A DNA stretch of 64,000 bases from Prevotella scopos JCM 17725 (GTDB taxonomy: Bacteria > Bacteroidota > Bacteroidia > Bacteroidales > Bacteroidaceae). Every line of letters starts with the position of its first letter. The first letter of the stretch is position 1. Under the pieces are notes generated by a model. The model was not told the DNA's origin, did no database searches, and saw only the letters and a program-made list of their open reading frames with translations. Positions 8,496-16,982 of this stretch are shown here, piece after piece. The stretch spans positions 1,302,001-1,366,000 of the forward strand of contig NZ_CP072390.1 of the NCBI RefSeq assembly GCF_018127785.1, read 5' to 3'. The position numbers and the translations under genes were made by a program.

Positions 8496-8561
8496 GAACT
8501 GCTGGAGAAATGTCCAAGATTCAAAGCATGGGTAGAAAGTATGGAAGAAGTCCTTAAATAA
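8496..8561 (+). pseudogene. Remnant C-terminus, possibly of a glutathione S-transferase or thiol-disulfide protein
   Basis: A 21-codon open tail reads ELLEKCPRFKAWVESMEEVLK then stop, without a start and preceded in frame by a stop at 8484. It resembles the end of a GST-type protein but is too short to be sure. A 12-base direct repeat (TTCATAATTATG) occurs at 8416-8427 and again just before the remnant at 8480-8491, which would fit a deletion joint. The last part forms a 13-bp stem with 8571-8585. Confidence 0.35.
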
Positions 8562-8596
8562 AAGAAAAACACTTCCATACTTTCCACATTATCCTC

Positions 8597-9118
8597 CTAC
8601 CGACTCATTGTCAGCACAACCTCTTTTCCTTTCTTCAGATTTACAGTTCCGCTATAAACCATATTGTCCTTGCTGATTTGTTTGTCAGCGGTAGTATGAT
8701 ATACTTCCAGTTGATAATTACCTGAAACGATATTCTGCATTTTGAAGTCGACATCATAGCGACAGATACAGTTTGTCAGCATATCCTTGTCAGGACACAG
8801 AACGAGGATAATCTTCCCCTCACTGCCGCTTGCATCAACATGGAACAGGTCGATGGCACAGTTATCCATAACGTCTGCAAAGCGTGCATTGACAATATTA
8901 TCCTCACCGAGTGAGAGGTGCAACACTGATTTCTGTCCTACAAAACTATTATAGTATTCAGGACGAGAATCCAACAAAGAAGCAGAAGCCTTGCAGCCTG
9001 ACGACTTCACATCACTTACTCCAATACTCCCAACAACAGCGTTTTCCGTTGAACAAGATAACATCAACACAGATAGGCAGAATATAGCCAAACAATTAAT
9101 AGATCTCCAATGTTTCAT
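8597..9118 (-). CDS. Unrecognised lipoprotein
   Basis: 173 residues with a type II signal peptide: hydrophobic residues 9-20 and lipobox LMLSC, so Cys22 is the likely lipidated residue. The mature protein has several cysteines (SGCKA, MDNCAI, NCICRYD) and ends in a short beta-rich region (VYSGTVNLKKGKEVVLTMSR). No known domain is recognised. It stands alone, with a TATATTTG promoter box about 45 bases upstream. Confidence 0.85.
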   Translation of the reverse strand: MKHWRSINCLAIFCLSVLMLSCSTENAVVGSIGVSDVKSSGCKASASLLDSRPEYYNSFVGQKSVLHLSLGEDNIVNARFADVMDNCAIDLFHVDASGSEGKIILVLCPDKDMLTNCICRYDVDFKMQNIVSGNYQLEVYHTTADKQISKDNMVYSGTVNLKKGKEVVLTMSR

Positions 9119-9161
9119 TCTTATTTCTATTTAAAATTTAGTCAATCAAGGTAATACACGG

Positions 9162-9169
9162 CAAATATA
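9162..9169 (-). promoter_or_regulatory. -7 box TATATTTG of the lipoprotein gene
   Basis: Matches TAnnTTTG on the minus strand, 44 bases before the start codon; the -33 element is weak. Confidence 0.45.
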
Positions 9170-9237
9170 AAAAAGAAGCTTCAAATCTCCAAGCAACAGA
9201 CTTTAAAATTTACTAACGCTAAGAGAAAACTAAAAGC

Positions 9238-9280
9238 AAAAGAACAAAACAGCAAGAACAATTTGTCGTTTTGTTCTTTT
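9238..9280 (-). terminator. Strong hairpin next to the IS1380-type element
   Basis: A perfect 13-bp stem (9238-9250 with 9268-9280) bounded by A/T runs; it can act on either strand and insulates the lipoprotein gene from the IS remnant. Confidence 0.7.
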
Positions 9281-9295
9281 ATCTTTTAAGTAACC

Positions 9296-10212
9296 CCTTA
9301 ATTCCGCAGCACTTTTTCTTGTGAGATGATTTTGTGTGTTGAGATGTCTTTTTGCCTCTACGTGTGATAGAAAGCGAGCTTAGGCTGGAATTTGTCCTTG
9401 CAGGCGCATACAATCCCCCACCCAAGCCAATGGGGAAAATGAATGCCACAAAGACATGCTGTTTATTCAAGGAAAACTTCAGAGTAGTATGCTTTATTGG
9501 TATAAAGGTTCAGAACGTTCTGCCTTCCTGTGCGCACCCATTTCGCTAACACGCTGACAAAATGCAGGATAAAGGCTTTCAGCCTGCTTGTCTTTTTCAA
9601 AGGCTTAACCTTTTCGCTTGCTCCACGTTCATTGTAGAATGTAATGATGTCTTTCTCGGTAGATGTCCAATTATTGGTAAGGATACAGCGGTATGTGTAT
9701 ATCACTCCGAACATATCCGTCTGTTGCTTGCCCTCCTTGTCTTTCAAGGGACTACGCTGTACGATAAGCCTGTATGACTTTCCTTCGATGAGGTTGTCCA
9801 TGCTGACAGAGGTAACATCGCATTTCTCATAGCCAACCTCAATGCTCTTCCATTCTTTCTGCTGGCGGAACTCCTCATGTCGGCTGCCGCAGTTGGTTGC
9901 ACGTATATAGAAAGTGTTGCAGTGCGGCTCTATGGTTTGGATGATTTCCTTTGAGAATGACCCGCAGTCAGCACGGAAACGCTCTATCACCACACCAAGT
10001 TCTGAGGTTACACGGTCCATAATGTGATAAATTCCACCGAAAGAAGTGATATTCTCGTTTTTAATTGCTATCTTTGTCATGTCAGATTTTTACTTACTTG
10101 TTATATTTGCAGCACCAAGATAGGTGAAATTTCTGACATATCCAAGTGTTTTGAGAACTTTGTTTCTCAGACACTTGGAGTTCTTAAAAGAATTTATGCT
10201 GCGGAATTAAGG
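9296..10212 (-). mobile_element. IS1380-family element, internally deleted (917 bp)
   Basis: Perfect 16-base terminal inverted repeats (CCTTAATTCCGCAGCA) lie at 9296-9311 and 10197-10212. The interior holds a transposase reading frame with two large gaps, so the element is about half the length expected of this family. No clear target duplication is visible. Its right end supplies the last codons and stop of the adjacent DUF262 gene. Confidence 0.85.
9463..10080 (-). pseudogene. IS1380-family transposase with internal deletions
   Basis: The 205-residue frame starts MTKIAIKNENITSFGGIYHIM, as in Bacteroidota IS1380 transposases, then jumps to the middle of the family (FRADCGSFSKEI, HCNTFYIRATNC) and later from ITFYNERGASEK to the family C-terminus (RLKAFILHFVSVLAKWVRTGRQ). 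Roughly 200 residues are missing from the first gap, including part of the DDE core, and a shorter piece from the second. It should be inactive on its own but its ends could be moved by a full-length relative. Confidence 0.85.
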
Positions 10213-12251
10213 TTATTCATAATAATCTCTAACATATTTTTTTGATGACGGACCATATCTTCTACGTCCCATTCTAAGCCAAATGGACGTTTCTTTTTCT
10301 CGTCTTTAATACCGTTATTGTAATTATCTTGGCATATCTGCAACATAATTCTGAACTTTAAGGAAGCAACACTCACCTGATTGGACTTTATATCAAGATA
10401 GCGATTCTTTTTATCAATTGGATTCCAGTTTGAGCCAGAACTATTTGCATCAGAACCCATCATGGCAAAATTGCCATAGCAGTTTATATCACGCGAACTA
10501 ATTGGCATATTGTCTCCAGCCTTAGCTTGCGGATAATAATGCTCCAAACTTTTTCTAGTTCGAGAAAAATAGAAGTTATTGAAAGCATCCAACTCAAAAT
10601 CACTACAACCTAATGAATTGAAAAAATCTTTTCGATTACGAGAATTCTTCTTTGCTTTGTTACCTCGCAGTTCAACAACATATTTCTTCCAAAGCTTATA
10701 ATCTGTATAATTAAATACATACAAAGGAATATTGCATGCACCGATGGGGTAGATACGATTGAAGTCCCGATTCACTTCTTCTAATTCAACATTCAATTCA
10801 CCATTATTAAAAATAGTCTCATCAAAACTATTTGGCTTCGGCTGATTTATGTCGTTGAGTTTACTTGCATCGAGATACACATCAAAGAAATACTTATCAG
10901 CCAGTTTTCTTAAGAATTCCACATAATTATTACGGTCCCAATCCTCAAACAAGTGGTATAAACAATAGAACAGATAGTTTTTTCTTTGCTTAGGTGTGAA
11001 AGCGACTTCAAACATAGACAATAATTGAATAACCTCATTTTGTTGTGCCTTATTGTCCTCATACAAATCCTTTAGATAAGCAGCCTTACTACCTTTCTTG
11101 TAAAAATATTGCAACTTCCATGGATTCTCAATGGCTCTATCTTCACTATTGGCGTGATGTATTATATAATTATCAAGATAGTACTTAGCCAAAAGAAGGT
11201 TGTATGCGAAGTCTTTGACAAAGTCTGGAGTAAGACGTACTTTTTCAAACTCCTTGATTAGTTCCTTGTCATCAAGCGTGAAACTCAAAGGGTCAAAATT
11301 ATCTTCGTTTCGCATCCTCGTAATCTTCAGTACAATGAGCAGGAAGTTCGGAAAATCTATTATGGGCTGGAAACGATCGTTTATGTCATCTTCTTCCTTC
11401 TTTTCTATCTTTTTTATAGGTGTATTTAAAAGATCTGAAATAGTTTTCATTCCTAATGATAAAGAAGACTCCACATTAGAATTCGGAAAGTCGTTGAAAG
11501 ATTCTATATCAAAACTGCCCATTGTTTTACCAAAGACACTTGTCATCCCAGGGAACTTCTGCTGAATATAGAAACTCATGTCACTACAAGCCTCCCATAT
11601 ACGACTAAACTTCTCCATAGCTTCTTCATTGCCAATTAGTTGCTCACAGAGTTTGGCTTTTACTATTTCGTGCTTTTCTAACTGCTCACCGCGAGAGTTC
11701 ATAACTTCAAAATAGTGATTCAAATCTACGTCTTTCGGCACACGATAATGGATGATATGCACCTTGTCCAAGAAAAAAGACTTAAAAGATTCAATATCAG
11801 CATTCTTGTCACCGACAATCTCGTTGAGTGCTTCCTTTGCATAATGGAAGCCATTAAGAATACCCATATCGTTTTCATCACCAAACGCAGGCATTTTTTT
11901 TATTGTCGCTGCCGAAATTTTTCTTGCAGAATAAGTAAGAGTATTTGGAATATCCTTTATGCCCAATGCCTTTAGGATAATGTAGATTGTTGTCAATCGC
12001 TGTTGTCCGTCAATAACTTCATAAATATTATCATCTCGCTTGTATGTGACAAGAGTACCTATATAATAAACAGGCTTTTCCAACGAATCATATACATCCT
12101 TTATCAAGGCGTATATTTCTTCTCGTCCCCAGGCATAATTACGCTGATAGATAGGTATCTTGTATAATATAGAAGCCCCTCTTTTTGAGAAATAGATATC
12201 ATGAATAGAGCACTCTTCAAGAATATTATTCAAATCTTTCATTGTCTTCAA
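10194..12251 (-). CDS. DUF262/DUF1524 protein, GmrSD-like type IV restriction component
   Basis: 685 residues. The N-terminal DUF262 domain (ParB/sulfiredoxin-like NTPase fold) has IPIYQRNYAWGREEI and the signature EVIDGQQRLTTI. The C-terminal part has the DUF1524 HNH-type pattern: KSLEHYYPQ, then NCYGNFAMMG and SNWNPIDKKNRY. Proteins of this build cleave DNA with modified bases (GmrSD, BrxU, TgvAB). Its ATG overlaps the stop of the upstream DUF262 gene (12248-12251), so the two are coupled. The last residues (NLNSAA) come from the end of the IS inserted at 10212, so the native C-terminus is slightly altered. Confidence 0.85.
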   Translation of the reverse strand: MKTMKDLNNILEECSIHDIYFSKRGASILYKIPIYQRNYAWGREEIYALIKDVYDSLEKPVYYIGTLVTYKRDDNIYEVIDGQQRLTTIYIILKALGIKDIPNTLTYSARKISAATIKKMPAFGDENDMGILNGFHYAKEALNEIVGDKNADIESFKSFFLDKVHIIHYRVPKDVDLNHYFEVMNSRGEQLEKHEIVKAKLCEQLIGNEEAMEKFSRIWEACSDMSFYIQQKFPGMTSVFGKTMGSFDIESFNDFPNSNVESSLSLGMKTISDLLNTPIKKIEKKEEDDINDRFQPIIDFPNFLLIVLKITRMRNEDNFDPLSFTLDDKELIKEFEKVRLTPDFVKDFAYNLLLAKYYLDNYIIHHANSEDRAIENPWKLQYFYKKGSKAAYLKDLYEDNKAQQNEVIQLLSMFEVAFTPKQRKNYLFYCLYHLFEDWDRNNYVEFLRKLADKYFFDVYLDASKLNDINQPKPNSFDETIFNNGELNVELEEVNRDFNRIYPIGACNIPLYVFNYTDYKLWKKYVVELRGNKAKKNSRNRKDFFNSLGCSDFELDAFNNFYFSRTRKSLEHYYPQAKAGDNMPISSRDINCYGNFAMMGSDANSSGSNWNPIDKKNRYLDIKSNQVSVASLKFRIMLQICQDNYNNGIKDEKKKRPFGLEWDVEDMVRHQKNMLEIIMNNLNSAA

Positions 12252-13755
12252 TTTTTATAGAAACCATTTGTTTGGAAAAAATACAGATAGTTTTCATACA
12301 CACCATCTTTCTCGTCCTTTAGATTCTTCAATGTTTCACCATCGCCATTAAACTCGTAGCATTTCTGCGCCCAACCATCTTTAATGTCATCATTTGAAAG
12401 CGGGTTAAGCTTGTCTGCCAAAGCACTCAGTAATGAAGTCGGTGTATCTTGCTTAGCAATCAGTTTATACATATTAAATGTATTGATCTTTTCACTCCAC
12501 CCCATAATGTAGTTTTGTGCAGAAAGCCAACCAAGATTAGTATATTGTGCTCTCAAGGAATAAGCCCAAATGAATGCGTATATGACAAATTGTTCAAACA
12601 AGTCAACATCTTCTTTTGTCGGATATGTCTCTGGGCAGAATCTGTCAACGTAAAGCAGAATAGAGGTGTCAAACATCAGACGTGTTATACCATTACCTAT
12701 TCCTTTTTTGAAGTGCCGGTCTAATGTTTTAACTATTATATTGTCATTGATATAGAATCCCTCATACTTATTGTTATTCTGAATATCTTTTAGTATATTA
12801 TAATAGTGCTTTGTATATTCAAAAACGGCTTACCGGCAATTATCGGTGTGTCTAATTGGAACGCATTTACATCCCGAGTACCTGAGACAAAAGGCATTGC
12901 AGAAGAATTAACCATATCTGCATAGCAATAGGCACTCTTGTAGAATTGGGCATAAGGCGTTCTTGCTGAACGAGTAACACCTTTGAACATATGGACGTTA
13001 TGCTCATTCAAGATATTAGCTTTGTTGCCTGCTACCCATTCTTTGATACGATATAGGTAATTACCAAAGAAATCAGCTAAATCTCTTTGTGAAACCTGTT
13101 CCCAATCCTTTACTATTCTTTCTGTTTCATCCTCGTTGATGTTATTCATCTCGCGTAGATGGTATGCTTTCAACAAATCATGAGGATAAAGAGCTTTACC
13201 CCGTACATTTTGAGAGTCAAAAAACTGAAAAGCTTCAGACACATCGGTGGTTATCACAACAATCAACTCACACCTGTTCTCAATATAATCCTTAAGATGC
13301 TCCATCTCCCGTTGATATTCAACTGCCGAATCATTGTCTTCCAACTTTAATCCAACCCTACGGAAAAGTGCATTATAGTTGTTAGCGATATTATGATCAT
13401 TGTATGTATTGTCATATATCTTTTGTCTCAAAAACTCGATACTATTTTCTCCTAATGCCGTCAGAAGAAGAGAGAAAGTAATGATGCGTTGCTGTCCATC
13501 AACAATATCATATTGTCCCTTTTCCTTTGTTTTGTGAAGGATAAGCGTACCAACCCTGTATCTTTCCTTATTACTATTCTTGGCATCAATAATATCATCG
13601 AGCAATTGTATGGCATTCCGAGCTGTCCATTTGTATGGACGCTGGTAAAGAGGCACACATAGCTCTACATCCTTGATAGGCTCCTCGCAATTCGTTATGG
13701 TTTTGCGAAGTAGTAAATCGCCTATAGTAGTTATTGATAATGTTAAACTATTCAT
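12248..13755 (-). pseudogene. Second DUF262 protein, broken by a one-base frameshift
   Basis: The first part (13755-12790) gives 321 residues with VPLYQRPYKW and YDIVDGQQRIITFS, then ends with unrelated residues after IAGKPF. The other frame continues as FEYTKHYYNILKDIQNN and runs in frame through TRLMFDTSILLYVDRF to the stop at 12248. The break is at a run of five T on the coding strand (plus-strand A at 12821-12825); six would restore one frame of about 500 residues. The joined protein would be the partner of the DUF262/DUF1524 protein downstream. It may be a true loss, a phase-variable tract, or a sequencing error. Confidence 0.8.
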
Positions 13756-13836
13756 AATATGAGTATTAGTTATATGTGTTTACACATCGTAATCCGAACC
13801 ATGGTAAAAGGTCTGTATAACAACTGAAACATCATT

Positions 13837-15117
13837 TTATATGTTTTTATCTACAATCTTACTCAATTCCTCTTCAACTTCCTCTACCGTAGGCAGAGCC
13901 GATTTCAAATTCTCAGGAATAGCTTTTGAGAGTTGATAATCACTCACACCTATTGGCTGGTCGTAACCCGAGAGTGCATATTGTGCCACAACTTTATCGC
14001 CACCATTGCAGAGGAGCAAGCCGATGGTATTGTTATTGTGTTCGCCACGGAGGGCATCGTCCACTACATTGATGTAGAAATTGAATTGTCCCATATATTC
14101 AGGCTTAAAAGGTGTTGCCTTTAGTTCGATTACCACGTATGCGTGCAACTGGATGTTGTAGAGAATAAGATCGGCATAAAAATCAGAATCACCTACTTCA
14201 AAATGCTTCTGCTGTGCTACAAACGCAAAGCCACTGCCCATTTCGAGTAAGTACTTTGTGATATGCGAAACCAATTGCCGTTCAACGTCTCGTTCTGCCA
14301 TTTTATCTGTTTGCCCCATCATATCAAAGATATAAGGGTCTTTCATTAGATAGTTGGCAAGGTCACTTTGTGGTTTGGGTAATCGTACCGAGAAGTTGCT
14401 CACCTTCTTTGCCGTAATCTGCCGAGCGAAAAGGTTGGTCTCAATCTGCATTTGCAGAACATTACTGCTCCAACCATTGGTAACTGCCTGTGTAATATAC
14501 CAAAAGCGTTCACCTAAAGGCAACTTGCTGTTAAGCAGAATTACATGGCTTGCCCAGTTGGTGCGAACAATGGCAGATTGCTTGAAAATATCCTCTATCT
14601 TACTAATGTTGCTGTGATAGATAGCCGACAGCATTTCAGAAATCTCTCCTAATTGCGCAATAGGCTGTTGCGTAATTATATTTCCTTGAATATCTGTGGC
14701 TTGTATTTGCGCAAGAGGCTCTTGCGTAAATTGATTGAGTTCGTTTGTTAGTTGTAATACATTATCAACCGAAGGGCTATTAAGCAACTCTTCAACCTTA
14801 CCCATTTCCGTTAGAACCTCCATAGAATAAGCCTTTGCGAACTGGCACATATAGATAAGGTTGCGGGTGGAATACCCTTTCTTGTCAGGATATTGTGAGC
14901 GTATAGCCTTGGATAGATTGTCAATAACTTTGCTTCCCCAGCCTTCTTTCTTTTGGAGGTAGAGAATAAAGTGCCCCACTTTCCAATAATGGAAGAGCAT
15001 ATCAGCATTAGCCGAAGTAATCATACGCACTTGTGTGTGCTCAAGGTCAGTACCAATGGCTCGTACAACGAGAGATAAATCTTGCTTATCGGCTTTATGT
15101 ATTTTATCTTTGCTCAT
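13837..15117 (-). CDS. DUF1016 PDDEXK nuclease (YhcG family)
   Basis: 426 residues. The N-terminal DUF1016 domain (VVRAIGTDLEHTQVRMITSANADMLFHYWKVGHFI) is followed by a C-terminal PD-(D/E)XK nuclease with FEVGDSDFYADLILYN and YVVIELKATPFKPEYMGQ, so the catalytic Asp and E-x-K are present. Members are common in defence islands and next to type I restriction genes; the exact role is not established. It follows the recombinase remnant by 12 bases and precedes the DUF262 pair by 81 bases. A palindrome ATGTGT-TT-ACACAT lies in that gap (13774-13787). Confidence 0.88.
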   Translation of the reverse strand: MSKDKIHKADKQDLSLVVRAIGTDLEHTQVRMITSANADMLFHYWKVGHFILYLQKKEGWGSKVIDNLSKAIRSQYPDKKGYSTRNLIYMCQFAKAYSMEVLTEMGKVEELLNSPSVDNVLQLTNELNQFTQEPLAQIQATDIQGNIITQQPIAQLGEISEMLSAIYHSNISKIEDIFKQSAIVRTNWASHVILLNSKLPLGERFWYITQAVTNGWSSNVLQMQIETNLFARQITAKKVSNFSVRLPKPQSDLANYLMKDPYIFDMMGQTDKMAERDVERQLVSHITKYLLEMGSGFAFVAQQKHFEVGDSDFYADLILYNIQLHAYVVIELKATPFKPEYMGQFNFYINVVDDALRGEHNNNTIGLLLCNGGDKVVAQYALSGYDQPIGVSDYQLSKAIPENLKSALPTVEEVEEELSKIVDKNI

Positions 15118-15129
15118 ATTGTCTTGGAG

Positions 15130-15321
15130 TTATAATTGATTGAATTTACTCATAGCATTCGCCTTGATGTTGTCTGCAATATCAATGTAGGGTTTCATTG
15201 CCTTGTAGTCGCTATGCCCCGTCCACTTCATCACCACCTGCGGAGGAATGCCCAAAGCGAGGGCGTTACAGATGAACGTTCTGCGACCGACGTGCGTGCC
15301 AAGCAAGGCATATTTAGGCGT
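15130..15321 (-). pseudogene. C-terminal remnant of a tyrosine recombinase
   Basis: Read on the minus strand, 63 codons give TPKYALLGTHVGRRTF, then GIPPQVVMKWTGHSDYKAM and KPYIDIADNIKANAMSKFN before a stop at 15132-15130. The HxGRR, GHSD and nucleophile Tyr (KPYID) motifs are the catalytic core of Bacteroidota integrases. The N-terminal two thirds are absent. Such recombinases normally invert hsdS segments in type I loci, which fits its place here. Confidence 0.85.
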
Positions 15322-15333
15322 AACATCATCTCT

Positions 15334-15666
15334 TCACTCAAAACCGACATCGACACCGTGGCTGGCAGCATTGCCTATCTTTTTTACGTAATAGATATCT
15401 CTCGAAAAGTCGTAATCATGGTTGATAAAGGCATCCATCTCTGGCAGTCGTAACATGTCATTAAGGCTCATGCGTCCATCAATGGTCAAACCTTTTATCA
15501 TCAACATATTCTTCACTAGCCATTCCAGAGCCTTACGGGCGTTGTTGGCAGACGAATCAGGGTAGATGGGTTGTTGTTCTTCAGCCAACCTACAATAGTT
15601 ATGCAAGTTCTTAAAGCTTGGTATTGTGTCAGCTACCAATAGTATATAATCAAAGTTTTTAGCCAT
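15334..15666 (-). pseudogene. 5' fragment of a probable hsdR (DUF4145 region)
   Basis: 110 residues, MAKNFDYILLVADTIPSFKNLHNYCRLAEEQQ... ARKALEWLVKNMLM ... ASHGVDVGFE, resembling the DUF4145-type N-terminus of type I restriction subunit R. It stops 12 bases before the recombinase tail begins. No helicase or nuclease domain follows. A stand-alone DUF4145 protein is possible, but the place after hsdM-hsdS and the abrupt join favour a deletion that removed most of hsdR. Confidence 0.6.
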
Positions 15667-15750
15667 ATCGTCTTTGTTTCACCTTACGTTTTTATCTTTT
15701 TGGGAGGTTACCTCTTGTCATCAATCGTCTTCGTGATAGTCTTACAAATG

Positions 15751-15867
15751 ATTACAAAGGCTCTGTAATACGATTACAGACGGCTTGTAGAACCATTACA
15801 AAGGCTTTGTAATACGATTACAGACGGCTTGTAGAACTATTACAGAGCCTTTGTAATCATCTTGTAG
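15751..15867 (+). repeat. 44-bp tandem repeats containing a 19-bp palindrome
   Basis: Units start at 15751, 15795 and 15839 (exactly 44 apart; the third is partial). Each holds the palindrome ATTACAAAGGCTTTGTAAT (perfect in unit 2, one or two changes in the others) and the spacer with GATTACAGACGGCTTGTAG. It fills the gap between hsdS and the hsdR fragment. Confidence 0.85.
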
Positions 15868-15899
15868 TCCATCTTCACGCTTCTTCATCATTAGTAATC

Positions 15900-16943
15900 T
15901 CACCCAAACCAGTACTGCATTCGAGAAGCCAGCAGGGTTTCTAAGTCGGTGATCGTCTTCTGAACCGCCGCTTTCTGAAGTTCTATCTGCTCTATCTTAT
16001 GCGCAAAAGTGTGTTGGAGAGGGAGAGGAGGAAGAGGGATATTAACACTTTTCAATGTTAAATTCGAAATTACAGGTTGCGCTGCAGCATTAGCATACTT
16101 ATGTAGGTCTAACATATATAATAAATAAAGAATAAAAACAGAAACCTGTTCATTCTCATGATATATTAATTTGAAAGCATTATCAGTCAGCCAAAATTTT
16201 CCTTCAACTTTCCGCACATTACCACAATAGACTCCGACACGTCCAATTATTATATAACTCCCATTCATATTAAAAGAATTATGATACCCGCTAATTCCAT
16301 TTCCTCCATATACAGGGTAAATACCAGCTTTAAAATCTTTTGATGATAATGCATCACCGCTTTTTAGTTTGAATAGTTCTCCAAACTTCTTCACTTCCCA
16401 CCCTTTCTCATTATCCACAGGGTCTCCAAACATCTCATAGAAGATGCTTTGTGCGAGTGCGTCATAGTCTTTCAGCTGCTCTTTCTTTATCCGTATCAGT
16501 TCGTTTAGCTTATCGAGTTCGGAGACAATGGATAGTTGGGTAGACTTGGGGGGAATAGCAACTTTTATAGGAGCAAGTCTTGCTCTTGTAATTTGCGGTT
16601 GAGCTGCACCATTAATTACAAACGAATAGTCCAATGCCAACATCATATAGTATAAGAACTTAAAATCCAAGTTATCAGACTTTCGATGAATTACCATGGC
16701 ATTTCCATTTATCCAGCTATATGGTTGAGAAACATTTATGGTACCACACGTAGCACCACGGCAAGTCAATAAAATCTCTGATTCTATATGATTATAACTA
16801 TTATAGAAGCCAATAGTTCCATTCGCACCATAAATCGGAAGCTTCCCCCCTTTAACAAGCATTTCATTAGAAATCGTCTTAGGTTGGTAAATATCACAAA
16901 CCTCTCCCAATTTCTTATACTCCCAACCTTCTCTCATACGCAT
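15900..16943 (-). CDS. hsdS: Type I restriction-modification specificity subunit
   Basis: 347 residues with two target recognition domains (about 1-150 and 180-330), each followed by a helical spacer: ELDKLNELIRIKKEQLKDYDALAQSIFYEMFGDP in the middle, and a second at the C-terminus (IEQIELQKAAVQKTITDLETLLASRM). The paired motifs AAQPQITRARL and AAQPVISNLTL mark equivalent positions. It reads the two half-sites of a bipartite DNA target. A good AAGGAGG site precedes the start MRMREGWEYK. It is 39 bases downstream of hsdM. Confidence 0.95.
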   Translation of the reverse strand: MRMREGWEYKKLGEVCDIYQPKTISNEMLVKGGKLPIYGANGTIGFYNSYNHIESEILLTCRGATCGTINVSQPYSWINGNAMVIHRKSDNLDFKFLYYMMLALDYSFVINGAAQPQITRARLAPIKVAIPPKSTQLSIVSELDKLNELIRIKKEQLKDYDALAQSIFYEMFGDPVDNEKGWEVKKFGELFKLKSGDALSSKDFKAGIYPVYGGNGISGYHNSFNMNGSYIIIGRVGVYCGNVRKVEGKFWLTDNAFKLIYHENEQVSVFILYLLYMLDLHKYANAAAQPVISNLTLKSVNIPLPPLPLQHTFAHKIEQIELQKAAVQKTITDLETLLASRMQYWFG

Positions 16944-16982
16944 TCCTCCTTATGCTGTATCTGAAAAGACACTATCAACAGA

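Noticed and set aside
8491..8590. Rho-independent terminator for the I9-like gene
   Set aside because: The 13-bp stem has a loop of over 20 bases and no T-run on the plus strand, so it is a weak candidate only.
9279..9470. 63-residue minus-strand frame at the left end of the IS1380-type element
   Set aside because: Crosses the IS end and has no similarity to transposase; chance frame.
15751..15867. CRISPR array
   Set aside because: The 44-base units repeat as a whole, including the part that would be a spacer; no cas genes are near.
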